Shown: one piece after another, positions 1-7,777 of the stretch
Layout of the letters: the number at the start of each line of letters is the position of its first letter
Numbering within the stretch: position 1 is the stretch's first letter
Assembly: GCA_964526785.1 (NCBI GenBank)
Contig: CAZGMJ010000085.1
Location: 1 to 17,575 of the forward strand
Direction: 5' to 3'
Source of the DNA: CAZGMJ01 sp964526785
Lineage (GTDB): Bacteria > Planctomycetota > Phycisphaerae > Sedimentisphaerales > Anaerobacaceae
Length of the DNA: 17,575 nucleotides
Translations under genes and position numbers: made by a program
The notes under the pieces: generated by a model
Databases searched by the model: none
What the model was told of the DNA's origin: nothing
Seen by the model: only the letters and a program-made list of their open reading frames with translations

Positions 1-1
1 G

Positions 2-67
2 CTGACTTATCTGGCGGTCTATATGCCCGCCATCTTCATACTTCGCCGTCTGCTGAATATTCCCTGA
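2..67 (+). CDS. C-terminal fragment of a possible membrane protein (partial)
   Basis: An open frame enters from the left edge and ends at TGA 65-67 after 21 residues. The fragment is strongly hydrophobic (LTYLAVYMPAIFILRRLL), like a final transmembrane helix followed by a short basic tail, which would fit an integral membrane protein or transporter subunit. Frame 1 is also open through this stretch, to about position 172, but its translation looks less like a protein. The fragment is too short to name a family, and the assignment rests on hydrophobicity alone. Confidence 0.35.
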   Translation: MTYLAVYMPAIFILRRLLNIP

Positions 68-730
68 CGGGATCAGCGACGGGTATTGTGGAACAACGTA
101 TCCTTTTAGTAGCGGTGCATGAAATGTATCTCAGTTATCAGTATCTTCCGCGCCGACCGGCAGATTTCGCTTAGTCGGCGGCTATGGAATGAGCGCAGGG
201 TGGCCCCGACACCATGTCTCCATTTTGTCACTATTCTGCCAAATTCCCACAAAAAAGGACCTTCCAAAACCCCCGTCAAGCTCAAATAACGCGGGCGGAC
301 CAATTCTTTTGACCCAAATTCGTTCTTGTTGACCGGAGCGCCCTGCGTGGTCTCAGTTGCTCAGAACCAGCCCTCACTTTTCCAGCATTCTCTGCCTGAT
401 TCTGAGGGACCCAGCAGTTTCAATTGGGCATACAGGTGATATAATCACTGCATGGCTGTAGAATCGAATTTCCTATCAGTACACGCTGCAATCGGGCACG
501 CTGTTCCTGTATATGCTCGAAACAGAGTCGTAGGAACACCCGCTCACGCTCAAGCTCCACGACGAGCGGACGGGCTGGACGTTCTTTGTGTAGCCGATCC
601 GGTCAGCGTGTGGCGACAGTGGCGACAATTGAGTATTGCGCCCGTGACCTACTGCTGGTGCGCCATGCGGCCGTGACGGCGGCGCGCAGGTGGTATCATC
701 CTGGCGATTCCCGCGAAAGGAGCGGCGACC
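68..730. other. 663-base region without a convincing gene
   Basis: The short open frames on both strands here overlap one another and have neither a good ribosome binding site nor a recognisable product. A 7-bp inverted repeat, CGCCGAC at 151-157 and GTCGGCG at 174-180, has no T tract and is not a convincing terminator. TATAAT at 440-445 lacks a good -35 box. Between 462 and 593 one frame shows coding-like third positions but is broken by two TAG codons, so it may be a decayed gene fragment. The last part holds the presumed promoter and ribosome binding site of the gene at 731. Confidence 0.5.
673..699 (+). promoter_or_regulatory. Weak candidate promoter for the 731 gene
   Basis: GTGACG at 673-678 and TATCAT at 694-699 are separated by 15 bases and resemble the -35 and -10 boxes of a housekeeping promoter with a short spacer. 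Transcription would start near 706 and give a leader of about 25 bases that still contains the AAAGGAG ribosome binding site at 716-722. The match is moderate and no transcript evidence is available. Confidence 0.3.
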
Positions 731-3700
731 ATGATCACGCACAACCTCTCACGTCGGATTCTGACCTGCATTGGCATGTTGGCCGTGATGACCGCGATGT
801 CGGCGGCACCCGTTGCGCAGGCCGACGACGCACCGGCTGAACCGTTGGCCGAACATCTGGCGCCGCCGGCGTTCACGGACAAACATGCGGCGCGGTTGCG
901 GAGCGTCATAGATCAGTCCGCCGTGCTTGTCCACACCCAGGCGCGACTGCCGGCTAATACGCCGCCTGAAGAGCTGGCTGAAATCCAGTCACAGATCGAT
1001 GCGCTCAAGATCGAATGGAAACAGCTCGAAGCCCAGAAACAGATATGGACAGCTTGGCAGCAGAAGGCATCCGAGCCGCCCGCCATCGTTGCGCAGCGCG
1101 ACACTACCCGCGTGCTGGACCGCGAGACGTTGATCAGGCTGTACAAAGACTACTGGTTCGCCAAGGAGTTCATGGACGAAGCGAACATCGGCAAGCGATG
1201 GGGCCCCGACGAGACGTCGTGGACGAAGACATTCCCCGGTGCAAGGAGTGCGCAGCCGACCACGCCGCCATCCGCCGCCGAGTGGGAACGCCTGGGGGCC
1301 CGGTTCGAGTCGGTGCTGGCGGGCGCTCAGACGCTGAGCGGCCTGGACGGAGCGCTGGCGCTGCACGGGCGCTTGCTGCAGGGGTCGTGTTATCTGTTCG
1401 CGTCGGTAACGCACTTTGCGCAGGACAATCAGGCCGCCCATCTGCAGGACTATCTGCGCGGCATTCGCGTGCTGGACTGGGTGATCGGACATGATGGGAT
1501 CGCGCCTGAGCTGCCAATGGCCATGCGGGTCGATGACTATGACTTCCCGCGCTGGCCCTACGCTCATTTCACCGTACTGGGCGACCCTTCGGTCAATCAG
1601 GCCAAGGCACTGATGTCCGATTTCTGCCCGTGGGGGCCGCAGGTGTATCTCACGCTGTCGACAAGCGGCATGATGAATGCGTTCGACTGGCGGTGCCTGC
1701 CGCCTTACGGCTCGGAAAAGGTCTCCGTGATGGAGTTGGCCGATCATTGGGTGCCCAACGAGATTCTGCGCGAGGTCGAGCCGGTCATTTCGGGCGTCTT
1801 TGCCGCGAAGATGGGCGAGACGAACTTCAAGTGGGGGGGCGAGCCCAAGCCGACGTATACGATCTGGTACGTTTCGCCGGCTGAATACGACATGGAGGCG
1901 TCGGAGATCCTCGGCTGGACGTTGAAGGCGATCAAGCTGGTCGTCGCCGGGCCCGAAGCGCTGCTGGTGGACCAGCTTAAGGGGATCGCGTTCGACAAGG
2001 CGGGTAAGTATTTCGGTCAGGGCAGCGGCGTGCATTGGATGTCCGGCCACATGGGCAACCTGCTGGACGTCAAGTTCATCGAAGGCCACTGGCTAGCGCC
2101 CGAGGCGCAGTGGACGCTGTTTACCCAGAGTGCCGGGGGCGTTCGGCAGTTCACACCGTCTAGAGCGCTCGGCACGGCCTGGGCCGACGTACTCAAGGGC
2201 GCGCTGATGGACACGCTGAAGTATCTCGAGAAGCGCGAGACGGAACTGCTGTTCGATTCGATCGATCCGAAGAACAACACGATCAACACAGCATTCGGCA
2301 ATCCGAAAACCTATGACGGCTCGCCCATGCCGCCGATCATCATTCGCGCCGACATCGCCGGCTGGCAGGTGATGCCCAATGACCGCTACCGCCGCATGTG
2401 GCACATCGTCAAGTATCACCGGCTGGACACGCGCGCCATTCTCGGTGCCAAGGGGCTTTCCGAAACGGCCGCCGAGCGTGCCAAGCGCAAGGGTGCACAG
2501 TGGGCGGGCACGCTGACTCTTCCGCAGGACGCGTGGCAGGAGCTGCCGAACAAGCCCAAGACGTGGGGCACGCGCATCCATTTGAGCGACTTCAGTCCTA
2601 ATGCGCAGGTGCTCCGGTTCCGCGCACCGCGTGACGTCGTGGCGTCGTGGCGTGAAAAGGCATCCGACGAGGGCAAGAGCTTGTTTGTCGAGTTCAAGCT
2701 GCCCGGCGCGCTGGCCAAGTACGGTCCGATCCACAAGTTCTTCACAAAGCCCAACCGTGATCTGCACCTGGCCAAGATCGAGGAGGGTCTCAGCGACCAT
2801 GACGTTACGGTTCGTGAGGGCCTCTGGCGGGCTCTCGACGTGCAGGCCTGGCCCAAAGACGAGGGCAAGGAGCCCGGCGAGGAGGCGATCTTCATCTTGA
2901 ATAACGGACCGGCCGCGCTCGGGCTGCCCGGCGAATGGTCGGCGCCGTATGCAGCGCTGTTGCACATGGGGCACTTGGATCGCAAAGCAATGGCGGCGCG
3001 ACTGACCAAGCGAGGCGTCAAGCCGTTGCTGCTGCCGTATCTGGCCACCGAGTATGAAGTGCGCATCGTGCTGGGCAAGACGTCAGCCGACGACGCCAAG
3101 AAACTCGATGACGTCGAGGAGCTGGCGAAGATTCCGGTGAATTTGATCGTCCGACCGGGCAAGGCTATCACGGGCAAACAGCAGGATCTTACCCGCGGCT
3201 GCCTGCTGGTGGATCACTACTACAAGGGCGAAGCCGAGATACGCCAGCCGCCGGGCCTACCGTTTAAGCGGTGCATGATTACCGCGAGCCTCTGGACGCA
3301 CATTACCGACAAGCACACCTACTCCGAAGCGACCGAAGAGGTGAACCCGGGCGCCCCTCGCCTAGTGGGCGAGAAGCCCGAGATGAAGGTCCCCGACCCA
3401 TGGGAAGGCTATAGCAAGGGTGGAAAGAAGGTGGCGTTTGTTGCAGTGGGCAGCTTCAGCGGCAATACGTTTACGGGTAAGATCGAAGGGAAGATCGACG
3501 GTGCGAAATTCAAGAAGACAGAAAAGGGCACGGTGACGGTGACTCTGGGCGGCCTGCTCAAGGAGATCAAAGACCCGCGTGATCCGCCTGGCCAGCCACC
3601 TGTGAAGATCCCAACCACCGTCACCAGCTTTTCCGCCAGCTCGAACGTCGAGACCAGCAGTACCCAGACCGGCATTTACAATACGAGCACGACGATGACC

Positions 3701-3973
3701 CTGAGCGGCTCGACTGTACCGATCAACGAGAAAACGTCGACTGTCCTTCAGCCGCCGATTCCTTTGCGACAACTGTTCAAGAACGAGATGATGCAGCGCC
3801 GTTCCGGCTGGCTCTCGCTGGTGTACTGGGATGGCGGCGAAGAAGCCAAGAGCAGTGTGAAGCTTACGTGGCATCGGACGGAGAACCACAACAACAAGGC
3901 ACACGTGGACAAGAACCTGGTTGAATCGAAGTGGCCTGGTGGCTCTGTTACGATCTCTTTCCAATTCCATTGA
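731..3973 (+). CDS. Large secreted protein of unknown family (1080 aa)
   Basis: I do not recognise this family. The start is well supported: AAAGGAG at 716-722 lies 8 bases before the ATG, and the first 31 residues form a clear signal peptide (basic SRR, hydrophobic core, cleavage near AQA). The mature protein would therefore be exported. Residues about 77-112 are rich in Glu, Gln, Lys and Leu and look like a short coiled coil. The rest is a Trp-, Pro- and Lys-rich globular protein without an obvious catalytic motif, repeat or internal membrane helix. Near the C-terminus, about residues 955-1015, lies a Ser/Thr-rich stretch typical of a linker or exposed region. No dockerin, PEP-CTERM or LPXTG-like sorting signal is visible. 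It stands alone, with an insertion-sequence remnant downstream, so the context gives no functional clue. The frame is certain; the function is unknown. Confidence 0.9.
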   Translation: MITHNLSRRILTCIGMLAVMTAMSAAPVAQADDAPAEPLAEHLAPPAFTDKHAARLRSVIDQSAVLVHTQARLPANTPPEELAEIQSQIDALKIEWKQLEAQKQIWTAWQQKASEPPAIVAQRDTTRVLDRETLIRLYKDYWFAKEFMDEANIGKRWGPDETSWTKTFPGARSAQPTTPPSAAEWERLGARFESVLAGAQTLSGLDGALALHGRLLQGSCYLFASVTHFAQDNQAAHLQDYLRGIRVLDWVIGHDGIAPELPMAMRVDDYDFPRWPYAHFTVLGDPSVNQAKALMSDFCPWGPQVYLTLSTSGMMNAFDWRCLPPYGSEKVSVMELADHWVPNEILREVEPVISGVFAAKMGETNFKWGGEPKPTYTIWYVSPAEYDMEASEILGWTLKAIKLVVAGPEALLVDQLKGIAFDKAGKYFGQGSGVHWMSGHMGNLLDVKFIEGHWLAPEAQWTLFTQSAGGVRQFTPSRALGTAWADVLKGALMDTLKYLEKRETELLFDSIDPKNNTINTAFGNPKTYDGSPMPPIIIRADIAGWQVMPNDRYRRMWHIVKYHRLDTRAILGAKGLSETAAERAKRKGAQWAGTLTLPQDAWQELPNKPKTWGTRIHLSDFSPNAQVLRFRAPRDVVASWREKASDEGKSLFVEFKLPGALAKYGPIHKFFTKPNRDLHLAKIEEGLSDHDVTVREGLWRALDVQAWPKDEGKEPGEEAIFILNNGPAALGLPGEWSAPYAALLHMGHLDRKAMAARLTKRGVKPLLLPYLATEYEVRIVLGKTSADDAKKLDDVEELAKIPVNLIVRPGKAITGKQQDLTRGCLLVDHYYKGEAEIRQPPGLPFKRCMITASLWTHITDKHTYSEATEEVNPGAPRLVGEKPEMKVPDPWEGYSKGGKKVAFVAVGSFSGNTFTGKIEGKIDGAKFKKTEKGTVTVTLGGLLKEIKDPRDPPGQPPVKIPTTVTSFSASSNVETSSTQTGIYNTSTTMTLSGSTVPINEKTSTVLQPPIPLRQLFKNEMMQRRSGWLSLVYWDGGEEAKSSVKLTWHRTENHNNKAHVDKNLVESKWPGGSVTISFQFH

Positions 3974-4037
3974 CTCAAACCTACCGTGTCGGTGAGTATT
4001 GACGTAGGCTGGGTCCGCCAGCTGAGGTGCTAAGTGA

Positions 4038-4066
4038 ATGACGGACACTCGGGCAGTAGGTATAAT
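4038..4066 (+). promoter_or_regulatory. Promoter of the vanished insertion sequence
   Basis: ATGACG at 4038-4043 and a perfect TATAAT at 4061-4066 are 17 bases apart. The promoter lies directly before the ribosome binding site AAAGGAG (4079-4085) and the transposase start at 4094, the usual compact arrangement at the left end of an insertion sequence. It may still fire and produce a transcript antisense to the AraC-family gene that converges from the right. Confidence 0.5.
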
Positions 4067-4093
4067 ATGGCCCCATCGAAAGGAGTGTTCGTA

Positions 4094-4165
4094 ATGGCAC
4101 AATGCAAACGGTATACACGAGAATTCCAATTGGAGGCCGCCCGCCGCACCGCGAACCTTAGCGAA
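4094..4165 (+). pseudogene. N-terminal remnant of an IS3-type transposase OrfA
   Basis: After a good Shine-Dalgarno sequence 8 bases upstream, the ATG at 4094 opens a frame beginning MAQCKRYTREFQLEAARR. This matches the usual start of IS3-family OrfA proteins, where a basic KRYT/KKFT segment and an EFK.EAVRL-like helix begin the helix-turn-helix. The resemblance fades after about 24 residues. The frame stays open only because it then runs antisense through the AraC-family gene. No OrfB, DDE domain or matching right inverted repeat is visible, so this is a solitary left end. The family call comes from motif memory, and the exact breakpoint is uncertain. Confidence 0.45.
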
Positions 4166-4267
4166 CTGCACGGATCGCATGGTCCCAAAGAACCTCACCA
4201 ACCACCGCATTTCGTGCAAAGCAGCAGGTTTCGTGGTATGCCGCCCGGACAACACTCCCGGTGGCGG

Positions 4268-5176
4268 TCAGTGCAGAAGGTAGCGATACTGCTTGGGGGT
4301 GGTTCCGGTTCTCTTCTTGAACTGCCGGTGAAAATAATACACGTTCGAATAGCCCACGCGCTGAGCAACCTCATAGCAAAGAAGCGGCGTAAAGCGCAGC
4401 AGCTTCTGCGCCGTCTCGAACCGGAGATTCTGCTGATAGGCGATGGGCGAAATGCCGAAGGCCGCCTTGAACCTGCGAAACAGATGTCCCTTCGAACAGT
4501 GGGACAACCCGGCGAGTGTGTCGATCGTAATCGCCTCTGCATAGTGCTCGTCGATGTACCGCTTGACATCGAGCGCAACATTATCCTCCAGCGGCCCGGC
4601 CGGTACGCTCTGACTGTAGCAGTGCGCAACGATGATGTCGAATACTGTCGCCAGCGCCCGCTGAGCGTAGAAATCCGACATCCCCGCTGCGCTTTGCAAA
4701 TAATCCACTATCTGAATCAGGCTGATCGCCAGTTCCTGCCGAACGTCATCGGGCAACCGCGGCGATTCATCGAGCCTGCCCGGAATGCCCGTGTAGACCC
4801 GGAGGACCCGCTCGAAGGGCAGCGTCAGTGCCTTGCCCGTGAGCGTCGTCAGCGAAAACGTAATCTCGGAATAGATGCTGGATCTGCGGCGGCTGACAAA
4901 ATCGTGCGGCTCGCCAGGCGAGACGATGGCCAGACTGCCCGGCTCGGCCCGAAATTCCCTGCCGCACTTGCGATAATACCCCGACGAACGCGTGTACAGA
5001 ACGATGTGGTACAGATCGTGCACGTGTTCGCCAAAAGTGCCCGAATCGCCCAGAGGACGGTCCTGATCGATCGCGGCGTGTACGAAAAGCGGGAAGTACG
5101 TCTTGCCTTCGTACAGAATGGTCAGAGCCTGAGAAACCTCATCACGCCGAATCCGCGCCTGCAAGTACCGAAACAT
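4268..5176 (-). CDS. AraC-family transcriptional regulator with cupin-like sensor
   Basis: The 302-residue protein has the standard AraC layout. An N-terminal cupin-like sensor, about residues 20-180, carries His pairs in HVHDLYH (51-57) and PGEPHDF (86-92). It is followed by a DNA-binding domain with two helix-turn-helix units (about 203-297). The second unit, EVAQRVGYSNVYYFHRQFKK, and the following GTTPKQYR match the AraC family signature closely. The family normally binds a small ligand, often a sugar, and activates nearby catabolic or surface genes. It is transcribed away from the pseudopilin gene and shares a repeat-rich control region with it, which suggests autoregulation and control of the rightward genes. 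No strong ribosome binding site precedes the ATG, so the start is likely but not certain. A longer plus-strand frame over the same bases is a shadow. Confidence 0.93.
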   Translation of the reverse strand: MFRYLQARIRRDEVSQALTILYEGKTYFPLFVHAAIDQDRPLGDSGTFGEHVHDLYHIVLYTRSSGYYRKCGREFRAEPGSLAIVSPGEPHDFVSRRRSSIYSEITFSLTTLTGKALTLPFERVLRVYTGIPGRLDESPRLPDDVRQELAISLIQIVDYLQSAAGMSDFYAQRALATVFDIIVAHCYSQSVPAGPLEDNVALDVKRYIDEHYAEAITIDTLAGLSHCSKGHLFRRFKAAFGISPIAYQQNLRFETAQKLLRFTPLLCYEVAQRVGYSNVYYFHRQFKKRTGTTPKQYRYLLH

Positions 5177-5181
5177 AGATC

Positions 5182-5268
5182 ACTATAGTGCAATAAAATG
5201 TCATCTTGGGTCATTTTCGTATGGGCTGATGATACTATAATACAAAAGGTGCGTCATATTGTGCAATA
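5182..5268. promoter_or_regulatory. Divergent control region with repeated operator-like sites
   Basis: Several motifs repeat between the minus-strand AraC-family gene and the rightward genes. GTGCAATA occurs at 5188-5195 and 5261-5268, 73 bp apart or close to seven helical turns. ACTATA followed by a similar tail occurs at 5182 and 5234, 52 bp apart or about five turns. GTCATCTTGG (5200-5209) and GTCATTTTCG (5210-5219) are adjacent 10-bp direct repeats, with another GTCATATT at 5253. CACTATAGTG at 5181-5190 is a perfect palindrome. TATAAT at 5236-5241 could be the rightward -10 box, although its -35 box is poor, as expected at an activator-dependent promoter. Direct repeats spaced by helical turns are typical of AraC-family binding. 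Confidence 0.5.
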
Positions 5269-5531
5269 GCGATTCGCTCGAAATGTCGCCTCGCCGAGGT
5301 AATTATTGTGCGGACGACGGTCCATGGGGGCGGCGTTCCGCACGGTCCGTTGCGAAAACGCACAGAGCCATCCTTCGGCGATGTGCAAATGTGGCTGATC
5401 CTGCAAGAAAGAAGGTGCGCGACGGTGTGGTTTATAGCTTACTCTCCAACCTGTCCTCCCCCGGCGTTCCTGATAATCCTTGCGCTCGTCTCTCGCCGAC
5501 CTCTCAGCAACCACCATCTGAAAGTACACTT
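5269..5531 (+). other. Untranslated leader before the pseudopilin gene
   Basis: If transcription starts just after the -10 box at 5236-5241, the pseudopilin mRNA has a leader of roughly 280 bases. The pseudopilin frame is open back to 5259, but residues before the ATG at 5532 look non-coding and would bury the prepilin signal, so I treat this part as untranslated. A second overlapping frame (5308-5535) is likewise unconvincing. I see no confident riboswitch, terminator or small RNA. Confidence 0.4.
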
Positions 5532-6377
5532 ATGAGAAAAAAAGCATTCACCCTGATAGAGCTTCTGGTTGTCATCGCGATTATCGCCGTCCTGCTGGCC
5601 GTTATAATGCCCGCTATCAACCTCGCGAAAAAGAAAGCCGCCTCAGCAGTCTGTCTCAATAACGCCAAGAATCTTGCGCTCGGCTGGTACATGTATATGG
5701 GCGACAATGACGGCCGGATCATGAGCGCAAATGACCGCGGCAGTGAAAACGGATACTACGTCGGCTGGATCGGAATCCCGCGCGATGTCGACGGCAACCT
5801 GCTGGGCATAACCCAGACGGCCCCCGTCACGGACGAGGACGAAATACGCGGCATCAAGGCCGGTCTGCTCTTCCCCTATGTGAAGAACCCCGATGCCTAC
5901 CATTGCCCGGCGGACAACGTGCGAGTCAGCCTCTACGACCAGACGCGTTGCTTCGTTTCCTACACGATCCCCATGTGTCTCTACGATGAGACGAATCCTT
6001 CAGCGGACCGCTACAACAGACAAATCAAGCGATTCGATGAGATTACCTCGCCAAGCACGCGCTACTGTTTCGTCGAAACCGCAGAACTGCGCAACTGGAA
6101 TGCCAGCCACCACTTCGCCCTGGGAGCCCCCGAATATACGGGAATCGACGAATGGGGTTGGTGGGGGCCGATGGCCATTAACCACGGCGACAGCAGCATC
6201 TTTGCCTTCTGCGACGGCCACGCCGAGATGCGCAAATGGCGAGACCGCTACACGATCGAACGCGTGGACAAGTTATTGACGCAGGGAACGAGCACCTATG
6301 GCATCGACTATCCTCCGGACGGCCAGACGGCCGACATCCGGTACGTCGCAAAAGGATGGGCATATCGCCATAAGTAA
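5532..6377 (+). CDS. Type II secretion-like pseudopilin with H-X9-DG motif
   Basis: The 281-residue protein begins MRKKAFTLIELLVV, a prepilin leader cut by prepilin peptidase between Ala5 and Phe6. Glu10 is the conserved Glu+5 of the mature pilin, and residues 6-25 form the hydrophobic stem helix. Ala rather than Gly before the cut is common in planctomycete versions. Near the C-terminus, His218 is followed by nine residues and then Asp228-Gly229, the H-X9-DG motif of this large planctomycete family (related to DUF1559 proteins). These proteins are thought to form fibre-like or secretion-associated structures at the cell surface; their individual roles are mostly unknown. I chose the ATG at 5532 because any upstream start would place about 91 residues before the leader. 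The ribosome binding site is weak. A regulator gene follows 138 bases later on the same strand. Confidence 0.93.
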   Translation: MRKKAFTLIELLVVIAIIAVLLAVIMPAINLAKKKAASAVCLNNAKNLALGWYMYMGDNDGRIMSANDRGSENGYYVGWIGIPRDVDGNLLGITQTAPVTDEDEIRGIKAGLLFPYVKNPDAYHCPADNVRVSLYDQTRCFVSYTIPMCLYDETNPSADRYNRQIKRFDEITSPSTRYCFVETAELRNWNASHHFALGAPEYTGIDEWGWWGPMAINHGDSSIFAFCDGHAEMRKWRDRYTIERVDKLLTQGTSTYGIDYPPDGQTADIRYVAKGWAYRHK

Positions 6378-6445
6378 GGCGGCAGGCACACGGTCCCGTG
6401 CAGTAAGCGGCGTGATTGCATGTTCTTTACAGACGGCACCTGCAT

Positions 6446-6468
6446 CCTGCCGTAAGTGTGCCGGCAGG
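6446..6468 (+). other. Hairpin between pseudopilin and regulator genes
   Basis: CCTGCCG at 6446-6452 pairs perfectly with CGGCAGG at 6462-6468 around a 9-base loop. No T tract follows, so it is not a classical intrinsic terminator. It might protect the pseudopilin mRNA end or lower read-through into the regulator gene at 6516. Confidence 0.35.
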
Positions 6469-6515
6469 CGGGCGCAGTCCGGTGAACCGGCACCCGGGCC
6501 GGAACAACACAGCAG

Positions 6516-7700
6516 ATGGACAGCAGACGTAAAGTCATACTGATGATGGAAACCTCCCGCACGTTCGGCCGTTCGATCATGCGCGGCCTGGCGCGATACG
6601 GACGCGGCCACGGAAGCTGGGCATACTACAAGAGAGCACCTTTCTACTGGGGCGGCGGCAACGGCAAAGTCACGGCGGACGATGTTCGCCGACTCGGTGC
6701 CGACGGCCTGATTCTCCGCGAACAACGGACCGCCGGACTGACCGAAAACATCCTCGCCACCGGATTGCCCGCCGTCGTATCCCCCTACACCGAACCTTTC
6801 GAGGGAGTCCCGAATATAGTGACGGACGATATCGCCATCGGACGAATGGCGGCCGAGTATCTTCTGCACCGCGGCTTTCGCTTCTTCGCCTATTGCGGCT
6901 TCGGACCGATGTATTACTGGTCCAGACAACGCGCAAAAGGCTTCACCGAAAGGATCGCCACCGAGGGATGCCGGACCTTCTGCTATGAATACGAGCTTCC
7001 CCCGTCCGGCATGCCCCATTCCTGGCAAGAGGAACAGGACGTGCTGATCGAATGGCTCCGCGGCCTGCCCCAGCCCGCAGGGCTTATGGCATGCAACGAC
7101 GATCGCAGCCAATACGTTCTCGAAGCATGCATGATGGCCGGTCTCGAAGTGCCCGAGCAAATCGCAGTCATCGGCGTCGGAAACGATACGCTGGTGTGCG
7201 ATCTGGTTACCCCCCCGCTTTCGAGCATCGCGCTGAGCACCGAGAGAGCCGGATACGAAGCGGCAGCGTTGCTGGATGCCATGATGTCGGGCAGGCAGGT
7301 GACGCCGCGAAGCGTAATCGTCCGGCCGACACACGTTGTCACCAGAAGATCGACCGACGTCTTCGCCGTACAGGATCACGCCGTCTCGGCGGCGTTGCGT
7401 TTCATATACGAGCGCGCCGGTCAGGAACCGATACAGGTCGATGACGTCCTGCCCATCGTCGCCCTCTCGCGACGCACATTGTACCAGCGCTTTGCCGAGA
7501 TCCTCGGCCGCTCCGTACACGAGGAGATCAAGCGCGTCCGCGTGGACCAACTCGCCCGCCTGCTCGTGAGCACCAAACTGCCCATATCGCAGATCGCTCT
7601 GTCCATGGGCTGCAAAGACATCAAAAATATCGCCCGCTATTTCAGACAGCAGAAGGGAATGACCCCCTCAGAGTATCGAAAAAGCCACTCTTTGCAGTAA
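6516..7700 (+). CDS. XylR-like regulator: sugar-binding sensor plus AraC DNA-binding domain
   Basis: This 394-residue protein, close in length to E. coli XylR, joins a LacI/periplasmic-binding-protein-type sensor (about 1-280) to a C-terminal AraC-type double helix-turn-helix (about 288-390). Sensor features include the opening beta strand KVILMMETS, LGADGLILRE, an AGLMACNDDRS segment typical of the effector domain, and VAVIGVGND-like IAVIGVGNDTLVCD. There is no N-terminal LacI helix-turn-helix, so DNA binding must come from the C-terminal domain, whose second unit contains ISQIALSMGCKDIKNIARYFR. The family senses pentoses or other sugars and activates catabolic operons; the ligand cannot be read from the sequence. 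The gene follows the pseudopilin gene on the same strand and precedes the exported-protein genes, which it plausibly controls. Only a weak ribosome binding site precedes the ATG. Confidence 0.92.
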   Translation: MDSRRKVILMMETSRTFGRSIMRGLARYGRGHGSWAYYKRAPFYWGGGNGKVTADDVRRLGADGLILREQRTAGLTENILATGLPAVVSPYTEPFEGVPNIVTDDIAIGRMAAEYLLHRGFRFFAYCGFGPMYYWSRQRAKGFTERIATEGCRTFCYEYELPPSGMPHSWQEEQDVLIEWLRGLPQPAGLMACNDDRSQYVLEACMMAGLEVPEQIAVIGVGNDTLVCDLVTPPLSSIALSTERAGYEAAALLDAMMSGRQVTPRSVIVRPTHVVTRRSTDVFAVQDHAVSAALRFIYERAGQEPIQVDDVLPIVALSRRTLYQRFAEILGRSVHEEIKRVRVDQLARLLVSTKLPISQIALSMGCKDIKNIARYFRQQKGMTPSEYRKSHSLQ

Positions 7701-7723
7701 ATTGTGGGCGCATCGCACAAAAT
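7701..7723. promoter_or_regulatory. Candidate operator upstream of gene A
   Basis: TTGTG at 7702-7706 and CACAA at 7716-7720 form an inverted repeat with a 9-base spacer, directly after the XylR-like gene. The reverse complement of 7711-7723 matches the site at 5256-5268 in the AraC control region at 10 of 13 positions, sharing the core TTGTGC. A common regulator for both regions is possible. TTGACA at 7733-7738 lies close by but has no -10 box at normal spacing. Confidence 0.3.
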
Positions 7724-7748
7724 GAGGAGCATTTGACAAAAAAAGAGG

Positions 7749-7777
7749 TTTCACATGGGTGGCGGTAGTTGTACAAT
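7749..7777 (+). promoter_or_regulatory. Weak candidate promoter for genes A and B
   Basis: TACAAT at 7772-7777 is a fair -10 box, with a poor TTTCAC (7749-7754) 17 bases upstream in the -35 position. A poor -35 box would fit activation by one of the nearby regulators. The transcript would have a leader of about 125 bases before gene A, in which I see no clear structure. Confidence 0.25.

Noticed and set aside
151..180. Inverted repeat as terminator of the left-edge gene
   Set aside because: The 7-bp stem has a 16-base loop and no T tract.
989..2974. Minus-strand frames of 366 and 293 codons over the 731 gene
   Set aside because: The plus-strand frame has a strong ribosome binding site and signal peptide. 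The antisense translations are Arg/His/Pro-rich, without domain character.
4034..5188. Plus-strand open frame of 384 codons
   Set aside because: Only its first part (the transposase remnant from 4094) has meaning. The rest is antisense to the AraC-family gene, which has both helix-turn-helix motifs on the minus strand.
6273..7550. Minus-strand frame of 425 codons
   Set aside because: It is antisense to the XylR-like regulator, whose sensor and DNA-binding domains are clear.
7760..7775. Sigma-54-like promoter before gene A
   Set aside because: TGGCGG and TTGTA are present, but the distance between the GG and TTG elements is two bases too short for a -24/-12 promoter.
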